From positions 1 to 54,150 of the forward strand of contig CAZVRZ010000015.1 in the NCBI GenBank assembly GCA_964629965.1: a stretch of 54,150 nt of DNA, written 5' to 3'. Below, piece by piece: positions 24,842 to 34,200 of this stretch (its first letter is position 1; each line of letters opens with the position of its first letter). The notes under the pieces are model-generated. The model was not told the DNA's origin. It ran no database searches and worked only from the letters and a program-made list of their open reading frames with translations. A program made the translations under genes and the position numbers. The DNA is from CAZVRZ01 sp964629965 (GTDB lineage: Bacteria; Chloroflexota; Anaerolineae; Anaerolineales; UBA4823).

Positions 24842-26200
24842 ATGATAACGATGGCCATCATAGGGGGAATAGGAGTGATCATTGGATTACTCTTGGGTGT
24901 TTTCATCTATGATTCTTTGATCGGAAAAAAAGCCCAGAAGAAAATCCGCCAGGCAGCGCAGCGGGATATCGAGAAGAATCAACATGCGGAACGTGAGCGA
25001 TTGCACCGCATCTACGATTTGATATCCACCATCACCTCCAGCCTCATCTACAGCCGCGTGTTGGATATGGCCCTGGATCTTAGCACGACCGCGATTTCTG
25101 CAGCAGATGTGCCTACCGAGCGATTGGCAAGCGCAGCCTTGCTTTTTTCCAAAAGCGAGAGTGGGCAAATGAAGTTATCCATATCTTCCTCGAGACGTTT
25201 TTCGCAGGCAGATACTCGCCTGGCTCTCCCGGCGCAAGAAGGGGTATTGGCTCAGGTTATCGAAAGCGGCGTTCCTCAATTGTGTACGAATGTTTCCCAA
25301 GATGCTGAGATCAGCCGGTTTATTTCGCTCAATTCGTATCAGTCAGCTTATTGCATTCCTCTACGCTCTGGGCTGGACACCTACGGCGTGATGTTGTTTG
25401 CTCATCCCGAAACAAATTTCTTTGGCGTGGCGCAGCGAGACATCTTGGATATTATGGTGCACCAGGCGGTCATCGCTTTGCAAAATGCACGCTTGTATAA
25501 TGATTTAGCGGAAGAGAAAGAACGTATGTTGGCGATCCAGGAGGAGGCTCGTAAGAAGCTGGCGCGGGATTTACATGATGGGCCAACCCAGTCTGTGGCT
25601 GCCATTGCTATGCGGGTCAATTTTACCCGGCGGATGATGGAGCGTGATGTCCAGGCGGCTGCAGATGAATTGGTCAAGATCGAAGACCTGGCGCGTAGGA
25701 CTACGAAAGAGATCCGTCATATGCTTTTCACCCTGCGTCCTCTGGTCTTGGAATCGCAAGGATTGGTGGCTGCTTTACAAGCTATGGCTGATAAAATGCG
25801 AGAGACATATGATCAAAATGTGATCATTTCTGTGGATTCCAAAGTCCTAGCCGACATGGAGATTGGTAAACAGACGGTTGTCTTTTACATAGCTGAAGAA
25901 GCGGTGAACAATGCTCGTAAATATGCCCAGGCGGCTCACATTTGGGTGCGCATCAAAGATATTGCCAGCGATTTAGCTCTTTTGGAGATTCAAGACGATG
26001 GCGTTGGTTTTAATGTTGGATCGGTGAATGCTTCTTATGAGCAACGCGGCAGCCTTGGCATGGTAAACATGCGGGAGCGTGCGGAATTGGTCAATGGTGT
26101 CTTAAAAATCACATCAACTGAAGGCCGAGGAACGATCATCCGAGTGGCGGTTCCTGTGACCGAAGAAGCGGCAGATCGTTTGCGCCAGGGCTTGCAGTAA
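24842..26200 (+). CDS. Membrane sensor histidine kinase, GAF + HisKA_3 (NarL/LiaS type)
   Basis: Two-component sensor of the HPK7 class. From ATG 24842 the protein has one N-terminal membrane helix (MAIIGGIGVIIGLLLGVFIYDSL), then a basic coiled linker, a GAF domain (about 70-220), the HisKA_3 phosphoacceptor ARDLHDGPTQS with His245, and a HATPase_c domain (EEAVNNARKYAQAA; DDGVGFN; GSLGMVNMRERAELVNG). The open frame extends back to 24560 inside rdgB. Intermediate starts (for example 24740) have no Shine-Dalgarno sequence and add a segment without membrane character, so the start is uncertain. No response regulator is adjacent; its partner must lie elsewhere. The stop is 7 bp before the deoxynucleoside kinase. 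Confidence 0.88.
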   Translation: MITMAIIGGIGVIIGLLLGVFIYDSLIGKKAQKKIRQAAQRDIEKNQHAERERLHRIYDLISTITSSLIYSRVLDMALDLSTTAISAADVPTERLASAALLFSKSESGQMKLSISSSRRFSQADTRLALPAQEGVLAQVIESGVPQLCTNVSQDAEISRFISLNSYQSAYCIPLRSGLDTYGVMLFAHPETNFFGVAQRDILDIMVHQAVIALQNARLYNDLAEEKERMLAIQEEARKKLARDLHDGPTQSVAAIAMRVNFTRRMMERDVQAAADELVKIEDLARRTTKEIRHMLFTLRPLVLESQGLVAALQAMADKMRETYDQNVIISVDSKVLADMEIGKQTVVFYIAEEAVNNARKYAQAAHIWVRIKDIASDLALLEIQDDGVGFNVGSVNASYEQRGSLGMVNMRERAELVNGVLKITSTEGRGTIIRVAVPVTEEAADRLRQGLQ

Positions 26201-26207
26201 GGATAAC

Positions 26208-26870
26208 ATGTATATTGCGATTGAAGGTGTTATCGGCGTTGGCAAAACTACTTTGGCGCGCTTACTACAGCCGATCTTTTCCTCTGCCTTGATCCTGGAG
26301 ATTTTTGAGGAAAATCCTTTTCTTTCAGATTTCTATACAGACCGGGAACGATATGCATTTCAAACGCAAATATTCTTCCTGCTCAGCCGCTATCACCAAC
26401 AACGCAGATCTGTTCCTGAATATCTTCAAACGAGTCAATATTTAATTTCTGATTACACCTTTGATAAAGATGCCATCTTTGCCGGCATTAACCTCAAAGG
26501 GGACGAGTTGGATATGTACTATCGGGTCCACGAAGCTTTGTATGAAAAAATTCCTCAGCCCGATCTGGTGGTATATTTAAAAGCAGATACGAACGTATTG
26601 ATGCAGCGTATTGCTTTGAGAGACCGTTCTTTTGAACGGCATATGGAACGAGCCTACATCCATGAGCTAAGCAATGCCTACGAAGAATTTTTTGGTACGA
26701 CAGGTCATGCTCATTATCATCCCCGAATGCCAGTATTGATCGTTGATACCAACTCCTTGGATTTTGTGCACCGACCGGCTGATTTGAGTTGGATTGAGAG
26801 TCGTATTCGCCAGGCGTTGCATTTGACTCCTTTCCAATCGGAATTGCCGATCAATATAGAAGGCGATTAA
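26208..26870 (+). CDS. Deoxynucleoside kinase (dNK/dGK family)
   Basis: 220 residues. The protein begins MYIAIEGVIGVGKTTLARLL, the P-loop of the bacterial dAdo/dGuo kinase family, followed by the EIFEENPF acid motif. DYTFDKDAIFA takes the place of the ERS-type motif, and the lid has RIALRDRSFER. These enzymes phosphorylate deoxynucleosides in the salvage pathway; which base is preferred cannot be fixed from sequence. It is 7 bp after the histidine kinase and 21 bp before a nucleotidyltransferase, suggesting one transcript. Confidence 0.87.
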   Translation: MYIAIEGVIGVGKTTLARLLQPIFSSALILEIFEENPFLSDFYTDRERYAFQTQIFFLLSRYHQQRRSVPEYLQTSQYLISDYTFDKDAIFAGINLKGDELDMYYRVHEALYEKIPQPDLVVYLKADTNVLMQRIALRDRSFERHMERAYIHELSNAYEEFFGTTGHAHYHPRMPVLIVDTNSLDFVHRPADLSWIESRIRQALHLTPFQSELPINIEGD

Positions 26871-26891
26871 TTTTCGCTCAGGCAGGCAAAT

Positions 26892-27893
26892 ATGCGGGTA
26901 ACTCCAGAATCATTACAAAAGATAGCGATCGATTTTGTCTCAAGCCGCACACAGACGGAACACGATATCCTGGCAGCATACTTACAGGGCTCGGTGTTGT
27001 CCGAATCGCCGCTTTTAGAAGGCACTGCGGATATCGACATTTATTTTGTCTATAACAGCAATCAAGAAGAAAGCCGCGAGATCGTGCGGGTTACCGATGA
27101 TTTCCACTTGGATGTTGCTCACCATGGACGAGACATGTACCGGCAGACGCGTAAATTACGGGTGCATCCTTGGTTTGGAAGATTGGTCCATGACGCCAAA
27201 ATTCTTTATGATCCACAGCATTTTATGGATTTCACCCAGGCCAGTGTGCGCGGGCAATTTGCTGATCCAGAAAATGTTTTGAAACGATCGCGAACTACTC
27301 TGGAACAAGCGCGCCAACAATGGCTTTCATTACAAACAATAAACGGCACTCCGACTGCAAACGAGATCCGGCAGTATCTGCTTTCCGTTGAGGATGCTGC
27401 CAACACCATAGCCGGCCTGTCAGGCGCCCCGTTGACCGAGCGGCGTTTTTTGATGCAATTTCCGTTGCGCGCGAATGCTATTGGTAAACCCGGCTTATTT
27501 GCGGGGCTGTTGGGTTTGCTTGGTGCAGCGCAGGCTACTCCAGAAAATCTGCGTCCCTGGTTGCAATACTGGCGAGAAGCTTACCTGGCCGCGCCAAAAG
27601 ACCAGGTTCCGCCCCGCCTGCATCCGCACCGGTTAAATTATTATTTGCGCCCGTTTGAATCGTGGCTCACCGCAGCACCGCAAGTGATGCTTTGGCCCTT
27701 ATTGCGCACCTGGATCCGCCTGGCAATCGTTATGGGCGAAACCAGTAGTCATTATGAAGCATGCTTGCGGTCTTTTCAAACTCTTGGCCTGGCAGGTGAT
27801 GCATTTGCAGAACGGCTCAACGCCTTGGATAGTTATCTTGACACAGTGGAAGAAACGTTAGAAACATGGGCCAGCGAGTATGGCTTGTTATAG
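26892..27893 (+). CDS. Nucleotidyltransferase-fold protein
   Basis: 333 residues. Residues of about 30-55 carry LQGSVLSESPLLEGTADIDIYFV, a Pol-beta type nucleotidyltransferase signature (GS followed by DxD). A helical C-terminal region resembles the substrate-binding part of aminoglycoside or kanamycin nucleotidyltransferase-like proteins. The substrate is unknown. An antitoxin/toxin role is unlikely for such a long single protein. The last 6 bp overlap the convergent histidine-kinase gene. Confidence 0.7.
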   Translation: MRVTPESLQKIAIDFVSSRTQTEHDILAAYLQGSVLSESPLLEGTADIDIYFVYNSNQEESREIVRVTDDFHLDVAHHGRDMYRQTRKLRVHPWFGRLVHDAKILYDPQHFMDFTQASVRGQFADPENVLKRSRTTLEQARQQWLSLQTINGTPTANEIRQYLLSVEDAANTIAGLSGAPLTERRFLMQFPLRANAIGKPGLFAGLLGLLGAAQATPENLRPWLQYWREAYLAAPKDQVPPRLHPHRLNYYLRPFESWLTAAPQVMLWPLLRTWIRLAIVMGETSSHYEACLRSFQTLGLAGDAFAERLNALDSYLDTVEETLETWASEYGLL

Positions 27894-29147
27894 TTGCGGC
27901 TGTGCTTCACTCGGCAGCACCACCTTAAAGCTGGCGCCCTGTCCTTCACCTTTACTCTCTGCCCAAAGACGACCATTATGCAGGCGCACCAGTGCTGATG
28001 CAATGGCCAGGCCTAAGCCTAATCCCCCCGCTCTTCGTCGCAAGTGATCTTCAACCTGGTAGAACTCCTTGAAGATGTTTTCTAGTTCTTGTGAAGGAAT
28101 ACCGATCCCGGTATCGTTAACTTCAACCCACGTTTCGTGATTATGCTCTCGTGCTCCGACATTGATCAGGCCGCCGATAGGGGTAAAACGAATAGCGTTG
28201 TTGAGCAAGTTGGTGAATACTTGTTCCAGTTTCTCGGGATCGGCCTTGACCATTAGGGGTTGCTTTGGCAGCTTGATCTCCAATATATGTTCTTTGGCAT
28301 CAGCCATATTCCGAACTTCATTACATGCTTTGTGGATGATCTGCTGTATAGGGATGGTGTGCAGATCAAGTGTAATCGAGCCCAGTTGCAAGAAATTGAG
28401 GTTGGTCATATCCTCGACCAGGCCGCGCAATTTCAAGGCGGAGTTCAGCACCCTTTCGGCGTGTTCCGAGAGTTCTCCTTGAGCGTCTTCTTTCAAAAAG
28501 GAAGCGTATCCCAAGATAACACCCAAAGGAGTGCGCAGCTCGTGCGAAGCAATGGCCATGAAATCGCTCTTTACCTTGTCTACCCGGCGAAGCTCGTCAT
28601 AAGCCTTTTGCAACGCCTGAACCAGGCGAGCATTATTGATCGCTACCGCCGCCTGTGAAGCGATGATGGAAAGCAACCGGACATCTTCTTCCGTGAAGGC
28701 GCCAGAAATTTTATTGACCCCTTCCAAAACGCCGATGACACGCGAACGAATCCGCATAGGCACACCCAGCAGCGAGCGGCTTTGAAATTGAATTTGCTGG
28801 CCCACCTGGCTATAGTGTCTTGGATCATTCTCGACCTCGTTGATCACCATAGGGCGGTTTTCGCGGAAGATCGTCCCGGCTATGCTATTTTCGAGCGGAA
28901 CGGGGATGTTTTTAAGCTGCTCCGGGTCTGTTCCGGTAGAAGATGCGAAGAACAATTCGCAGCGTTTCTCATCAAAGAGCAAGATGGAGGCTGCTTCGCA
29001 TTCGATTAGTTCGGCGGCCGAATCAATAATGAATTGAAGAAGCTGATCCAGTTCTAAAGTCGAGTTGAGAGTGACGCTGACCTCAACCAGGCGGGAGAGT
29101 TGCCGGACCAGGCGTTCGCTAGAGAAAGAGGCTGTTCCAGTAGACAT
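27888..29147 (-). CDS. GAF-domain sensor histidine kinase (HisKA type)
   Basis: 419 residues with no transmembrane segment, so probably cytoplasmic. A GAF domain at about 20-180 is followed by a short coiled link (ALQKAYDELRRVDKVKSDFMA). The HisKA H-box is SHELRTPLG with His202. The ATPase has N-box NLLNNAIRF, DTGIGIPSQELENIF and GLGLGLAIA. A full set of catalytic motifs implies an active kinase. No response regulator is beside it. The gene ends convergently with the nucleotidyltransferase, and its upstream flank leads directly into the parS cluster. Confidence 0.93.
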   Translation of the reverse strand: MSTGTASFSSERLVRQLSRLVEVSVTLNSTLELDQLLQFIIDSAAELIECEAASILLFDEKRCELFFASSTGTDPEQLKNIPVPLENSIAGTIFRENRPMVINEVENDPRHYSQVGQQIQFQSRSLLGVPMRIRSRVIGVLEGVNKISGAFTEEDVRLLSIIASQAAVAINNARLVQALQKAYDELRRVDKVKSDFMAIASHELRTPLGVILGYASFLKEDAQGELSEHAERVLNSALKLRGLVEDMTNLNFLQLGSITLDLHTIPIQQIIHKACNEVRNMADAKEHILEIKLPKQPLMVKADPEKLEQVFTNLLNNAIRFTPIGGLINVGAREHNHETWVEVNDTGIGIPSQELENIFKEFYQVEDHLRRRAGGLGLGLAIASALVRLHNGRLWAESKGEGQGASFKVVLPSEAQPQL

Positions 29148-29260
29148 AAGGATAGTTTAGCCTGAAAGACAGCGTTTGTCAATTCTCATCAATAATTATA
29201 GCTGTATCTATATCATAAGTAAAATATCATACATAAAATGATGTGACTTCATTGACGCAG

Positions 29261-29357
29261 ATGTTTCACGTGAAACGTTGGCCTTGCCCACCGTACTAGA
29301 ATGTTTCACGTGAAACGTTGGCCTTGCCCACCGTACTAGAATGTTTCACGTGAAACA
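29261..29357. repeat. parS: Three parS-like sites in a 40-bp tandem repeat
   Basis: The 16-mer TGTTTCACGTGAAAC(G/A) occurs at 29262-29277, 29302-29317 and 29342-29357. The third copy is identical to the canonical bacterial parS sequence, and the first two differ only at the last base. The 14-bp core GTTTCACGTGAAAC is a perfect palindrome. The sites sit in 40-bp units (29261-29300 and 29301-29340 identical, third truncated). parS binds ParB and is normally near oriC. parA and parB are not in the window. No gene overlaps the repeat. Confidence 0.93.
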
Positions 29358-29372
29358 ATAAAAATTTAAAAA

Positions 29373-29407
29373 ATGCCGCTGGCGAGTAGAAGACCAGCGG
29401 CATTTTT
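29373..29407. terminator. Bidirectional rho-independent terminator
   Basis: ATGCCGCTGG (29373-29382) pairs with CCAGCGGCAT (29394-29403) around an 11-nt loop. A-rich sequence lies on the left and TTTT on the right, so both strands give a T-tailed hairpin. It ends the leftward GntR-slipin-DUF4177 operon and isolates it from the parS array. Confidence 0.88.
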
Positions 29408-29423
29408 ATTGTTCAAGAGGTTT

Positions 29424-29642
29424 TCAATAGGACCAGGTATGCTTACGTTGAACCGAACCGGAAAGTGGCCTTTTGGCAATCAGACGAATTTTGTTCGTCC
29501 CTTCCAGGTTGTGAACTGCAACCACTTCCCAACCTTCCGCTCCCCACTCACTCAGCATTTCTTGTAAATCATCCTCTTTGGGCTGGCTGAACGTGGAGCC
29601 GGCTGTACTAACCCGATATTCCCATTTCTTGGGTTCAATCAT
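29424..29642 (-). CDS. DUF4177-like small protein
   Basis: 72 residues. The layout KKWEYRVSTAG...LQEMLSEWGAEGWEVVAVHNL...IRLIAKRP matches DUF4177-type proteins: a WEY beta-strand, a helix, then GAEGWE. Function is unknown. It starts 3 bp after the slipin stop and lies before a strong terminator, so it is the last gene of that operon. It may act with the membrane slipin; this is inferred from position only. Confidence 0.8.
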   Translation of the reverse strand: MIEPKKWEYRVSTAGSTFSQPKEDDLQEMLSEWGAEGWEVVAVHNLEGTNKIRLIAKRPLSGSVQRKHTWSY

Positions 29643-29645
29643 AAA

Positions 29646-30539
29646 TTACTCCTCGTTGGCTGCTTGGGCAACCTGCTGCGCCAGGGCAATGGTGCCAGTC
29701 ATTCCTCCCAGGTTCATGGTGTCGACAGCACTGCTGGGTACGATGACCAGGGCTCCTTTTTCTTTCAACCCTTCGAATAGCATATTCATTGCTCGCAGGT
29801 GCAGAGCGGTGGGGTTGTTCAGATAGGCTTTGGATGCTTCAGCGAAACTGTGGGCGATCTGTTTTTCGGATTCACCCAGGATCACGCGGGCCTGGCGTTC
29901 ACGCTCGGCTTGCGCCTGGCGAGACATGGTATCCTCAAGATCTTGCGGTATGATCACATCTCGAATTTCGACAGATTGAACCGTCACACCCCAGGGAGTA
30001 GTGCGTTCATCAATGATTTTTTGCAGATCGGCGTCCATCTTGGCGCGTCCAATAAGAATATCTGCCAACTCCATTTGGCCAATGATCTCTCGCAAGGCGG
30101 TTTGTGCATCCCAAACTAGCCAGAATAGGACGGCATCAACATCGACGGGAACCGTGTCTTTAGTCAACGTTTTCTCGGCATTAAATGGTGTTACCATGAC
30201 GCGATGGTCGATCCAATTGGGAATGCTATCGATGATTGGAATTACCCAGAAAAGGCCTGGTCCGCGTAGCCCAAGGAATTTGCCCAAACGAAGGATAACA
30301 GCTTTTTCCCATTGGCGGGCAATCTTTAACGCGAACAGTATATATAGACCAATGAGAATATCGATGACGAGAAAGGTTGCCATCCACTCGCTCCTCACCC
30401 CCAACGAATCCAGTATCGGCATTGCCAGAATGCCGATCGCGAATATGATTGTGAATAGCGCGGTTGCAGGTCCATTGATGTGAATTTCTCGAATTGCTTG
30501 CATACTGGCCAGGTTTAGTTGGGTCTGTCTTTTAGACAT
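29646..30539 (-). CDS. Slipin / SPFH (band 7) membrane protein
   Basis: 297 residues. Two N-terminal hydrophobic segments (about 28-48 and 55-75) come before an SPFH domain starting KAVILRLGKFLGLRGPGLFWVIPIID. The slipin hallmarks WGVTVQSVEIRDVIIPQDLEDTMSRQAQAERERQAR and a C-terminal helical oligomerisation region are present. Slipins organise membrane microdomains and often pair with an NfeD protease partner; no nfeD lies nearby. GAGG is 5 nt before the ATG. It follows a YtrA-like GntR regulator by 47 bp, and the pair is probably autoregulated as an envelope-stress unit; that function is inferred. Confidence 0.93.
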   Translation of the reverse strand: MSKRQTQLNLASMQAIREIHINGPATALFTIIFAIGILAMPILDSLGVRSEWMATFLVIDILIGLYILFALKIARQWEKAVILRLGKFLGLRGPGLFWVIPIIDSIPNWIDHRVMVTPFNAEKTLTKDTVPVDVDAVLFWLVWDAQTALREIIGQMELADILIGRAKMDADLQKIIDERTTPWGVTVQSVEIRDVIIPQDLEDTMSRQAQAERERQARVILGESEKQIAHSFAEASKAYLNNPTALHLRAMNMLFEGLKEKGALVIVPSSAVDTMNLGGMTGTIALAQQVAQAANEE

Positions 30540-30586
30540 AGTTACCTCATTTCTGTTGATCGATCCTTTTCTTTGAACGGCGCCCC

Positions 30587-30994
30587 TTATTCATATTCGC
30601 GTGGGGGATCGCCATGATTCCAGGCTTCAATTTGAGCGAGGAACGCTTTTTGAATTTCTGTGGTTATATAGCCCAGGCGGGCAGCTTCCGCAAGGTAGCG
30701 CTGAGTCAATCCATCCAATCCTTCTTGGCGCAGGCGTTGAAAGGCATCTTGTGACGGTTTATCCCAGATATACGTGCCGCGCCCTTGCTGTGTGGAGATC
30801 AGGCCTGCCTCGTCTAGCAAACGGTAAGCGCGGGCAATCGTATTAAAATTGACTCGCAAATCGGTGGCAAGTTGACGCACAGTAGGGAGTTGGTCTCCTT
30901 GTTTCACTTCACCGCTGGCTACCATCTGGCGAATTTGCTCCATGATCTGGATGTAGATCGGCACGCCGGTGCGAAAGTCTATTTGTATATTCAT
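30587..30994 (-). CDS. GntR-family transcriptional regulator (YtrA-like)
   Basis: 135 residues with an N-terminal winged helix (PIYIQIMEQIRQMVASGEVKQGDQLPTVRQLATDLRVNFNTIARAYRLLDEAGL) and the wing QQGRGTYI. Only a short helical tail replaces the usual large effector domain, which is the YtrA subfamily layout. Such repressors usually control the operon they open. AAGG lies just before the ATG. Direct repeats at 31018-31065 cover the transcription start region of its own promoter and are good candidate operators. Confidence 0.92.
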   Translation of the reverse strand: MNIQIDFRTGVPIYIQIMEQIRQMVASGEVKQGDQLPTVRQLATDLRVNFNTIARAYRLLDEAGLISTQQGRGTYIWDKPSQDAFQRLRQEGLDGLTQRYLAEAARLGYITTEIQKAFLAQIEAWNHGDPPREYE

Positions 30995-31017
30995 ATCCTT
31001 AATTACATCTCAGCACC

Positions 31018-31065
31018 CATAGTATGATTGTAGCATAGTATGATTGTATCATTGATATAATTGTA
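31018..31065. promoter_or_regulatory. Direct-repeat operator candidate of the GntR-slipin operon
   Basis: CATAGTATGATTGTA is repeated exactly at 31018-31032 and 31034-31048 (16-bp period). A degenerate third copy CATTGATATAATTGTA follows at 31050-31065, overlapping the -10. Regular spacing of about 1.5 helical turns suggests cooperative repressor binding. Confidence 0.6.
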
Positions 31066-31087
31066 TACCGATTCGGGATTTTGTCAA
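31060..31087 (-). promoter_or_regulatory. Promoter of the GntR-slipin operon
   Basis: Minus strand: TTGACA (31087-31082), 16 bp, TACAAT (31065-31060). This gives a leader of about 59 nt before the GntR start, and the repeat operators lie in and just after the -10. It is a strong match at both hexamers. Confidence 0.72.
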
Positions 31088-31268
31088 GTGTAGGATCTTA
31101 TAGATACGTGAAATACCAGTCTCAAAAACTATGAAATCTTACCTGAACAATGGTCTTATCCTGAGATTTAGGTATACAATATTACTGTGAGCATTGGTTC
31201 GGTGACCGTTGTGCATTCCCGCCTGGAAGCGCCGAATGTGTCCCGCCTGTTGCTTACAGGAGCCTAAT

Positions 31269-34200
31269 ATGAATAAGCATTCTGTTGTTGAAGTTGCCTA
31301 TCGTTTTTTGGTTGTGATAGGTTTGTTGACGTTTTCGCTGAGCCCGGCGCCGGCGCGAGCAGAACAGGCCACACCAGGCGTGCGTTATGCCAGCCCGGGC
31401 GGTCTGACCAGCGGCGCCTGCGATGCCTGGCCCAACGCCTGCGATCTGCAAACGGCGCTGGCCTTGGCTGTCTCTGGCGAAGAAGTGTGGGTGCAGCAGG
31501 GTGTTTATAAGCCGACGAGCGGTACAGACCGAGCGATCTCATTCGGGCTCAAGAACGGCGTGGCGCTCTACGGTGGCTTTGCTGGCGCGGAAACCGCCCG
31601 CGAGCAGCGTGACTGGGGAACCCATGTGACCGTGCTGAGCGGCGATATTGATAACAATGACCTGACCGATCCCACTGGCGTGGTCACCAATACCGCCAAT
31701 ATCACCGGTACCAACAGCTACCATGTGGTCACTGGCAGCGGCGCGACCGAAATGGCAGTATTGGACGGGTTCTTCATCACCGCCGGATCGGCGGACGGTG
31801 CGGGCGTCTTTGGAAATGGCGGCGGGATGTATACCAACTTTGGCGGGCCGGCGTTGGCAAATATTACTTTTTCCGGCAACCTGGCGATTCATGAAGGCGG
31901 GGGAATGGCCAACTACAACTGCAGCGGCCTGGCGCTGACTCAGGTTACTTTTACCGGAAACTGGTCAGGATTCGACGGCGGTGGACTGTACAGTAAGAAT
32001 TGCTCAACAATGCAAGTGACGGATGCCATCTTTCGGGATAACATCGCCATTAATGATGGCGGTGGGATGAAAAACTATGCCAGCGACCCGCAAATCACCC
32101 GGGTTATATTCAAGGAAAATTCCGCTAGATATGGCGGCGGGTTGTTCAATGGTTTCAACGAAAACGGCAGCCCGACGTTGGTGGATGTGGTTTTCTCCGG
32201 CAACCAGGCCGATCAAGGTGGGGGGATGTTTGAATATTATTACAGCAGCCCAACACTAACGAACGTGACCTTCTCAGGCAATCGGTCGACAAAAGGCGGC
32301 GGCGGGATGCGCAACTGGAATCACAGCAGCCCGATCCTGACCAACGTTACATTTGCCGGCAATTCAACTGGCGCCGAGGGTAGCGCCATCTATAACGGAG
32401 ATGGCAGCAATCCGCTGCTGCAAAATGTGATCGCCTGGAATAATACAAGCAGTGTGGCGGGCCCGGCGATATTCAATTATGATGGTTATGAGGTTTGTAT
32501 CCCGACCATCCGCTACAGCCTGGTAGAAGGCTGCAACCCGGGCGGCGTCTGGGAAAACGCCTGCGGTACTGATGGTGGGAATAACCTGACCGATATTGAT
32601 CCGCTGTTTATCGCACCTGAACCCGCCAGCAGCGCGCCAACAACGCAGGGTGACTACCGCTTGCAAAATGCTTCTTTAGCGATCAATGCCGGGGATAATG
32701 CCGCGGATCTAGATGGCAATGGACCCTTGACAATGACAATCAGTGATATTTCCCCTGACCTGGACGGCAACCCGCGGATTGTCCTGGCAGTGATTGACCT
32801 GGGATCTTATGAGAACCAGGCTTTTCCTTGCCCGACCGGTGGGGTGGTGTATGTGGATGAAGATGCTACCGGCGCGCAAAGTGGGGCCTCCTGGAGCGAT
32901 GCTTTTATCTCTTTGCAAGATGCCTTGTATGTGAGCAATGACTGCGAGATCCGGGTGGCGGAGGGGGCGTATTACCCAGATAAAGACAGCGACTACTCGG
33001 AAAACAAGCGCACAGCCACCTTCCGGCTTAAGAGCGGTGTGGCAATCTATGGCGGTTTCAACGGAACGGAAACCACGCGTGAAGAGCGCAACTGGACGGA
33101 CAACATAACTGTGTTGAGCGGGGATATTGACGGCAATGATCTCACCGACCCCAACGGCGTGGTCACTACGACCACGGGCATCATGGGTACCAACAGCTAT
33201 CACGTGCTCAACGGCAGCAGCGTGACCGAAACAGCACGTTTGGACGGCTTCACGGTTACCGGCGGCAGCGCGATCGGCGACGATGCAGCCTCGCAAGGGG
33301 GTGGCATGTACATTGCTACCGGCAGCCCGGCGCTGGCGAATGTCATATTCTCCGGCAATTCGGCTTTTGATGGCGGCGGGATGTATAACACTTCCAGCAG
33401 CCCAATGTTGACAAACATTACCTTCTCCAACAACTCGGCTTTTGAGGGCGGTGGTGGGATGTTGAACAACATGTACAGCCAACCGATGCTGTTGGACGTT
33501 ACTTTTTCTGGCAACCAGGTGGAATACTACGGTGGCGGGATGTACAACGGTTCCTGGGCCAGCCCGGTGCTGACAGATGTCACCTTCTCCGACAACCAGG
33601 CTGGAAATAACGGCGGCGGGATGTACAATTACTGGACCAGTCCGACGCTGACCAATGTTCTCTTCTCCGGCAACTCGGCTATTTCCAGTTGGGGAGGGGA
33701 AACCAGTGGTGGCGGGATGTACAATTTCTTCAACAGTAGCCCGACGCTGACGAACGTTGCTTTCTCCGGAAACCAGGCTGACTATGGCGGGGGGATGTGG
33801 AATGAGTCCGGCAGTAACCCTACATTGACCAACATCACCTTTTCTAGTAACCTTGCAAGCATTGGTGGAGGAATGTATAACGCAGAAAGCAGCCCGACCT
33901 TGAGCAACAGCATCTTGTGGGCCAACACTCCGGAGCAGGTGTTTAACAATTCCGGCAGCCATCCCTCTTTTACCTATAATGATGTGCAAGGTGGTTGTCC
34001 AGCAGGCAGCACCTGCATCGATCTTATGAACGCCGATCCACTTTTCGTGGATGCGGCTGGTGGCGATTTGCGTCTCAGCCCTGGTTCACCGGCGATTGAT
34101 GCCGGCAACACCGCTTACATCACCGCAACACTCGACCTGGCGGGCGGACCGCGCTTTGTAGACATCCCCGCCGCGCCGAACACCGGCCTGGGAACCCCAC

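Noticed and set aside
29261..29357. Short CRISPR-like array
   Set aside because: Units of 40 bp are identical including the spacer part; the 16-mer is a canonical parS palindrome.
32709..33989. 426-residue antisense frame across the second giant gene
   Set aside because: It mirrors the repeated GGGM coils of the real gene; the composition (many His/Arg/Val repeats) follows from the opposite strand and there is no start signal.
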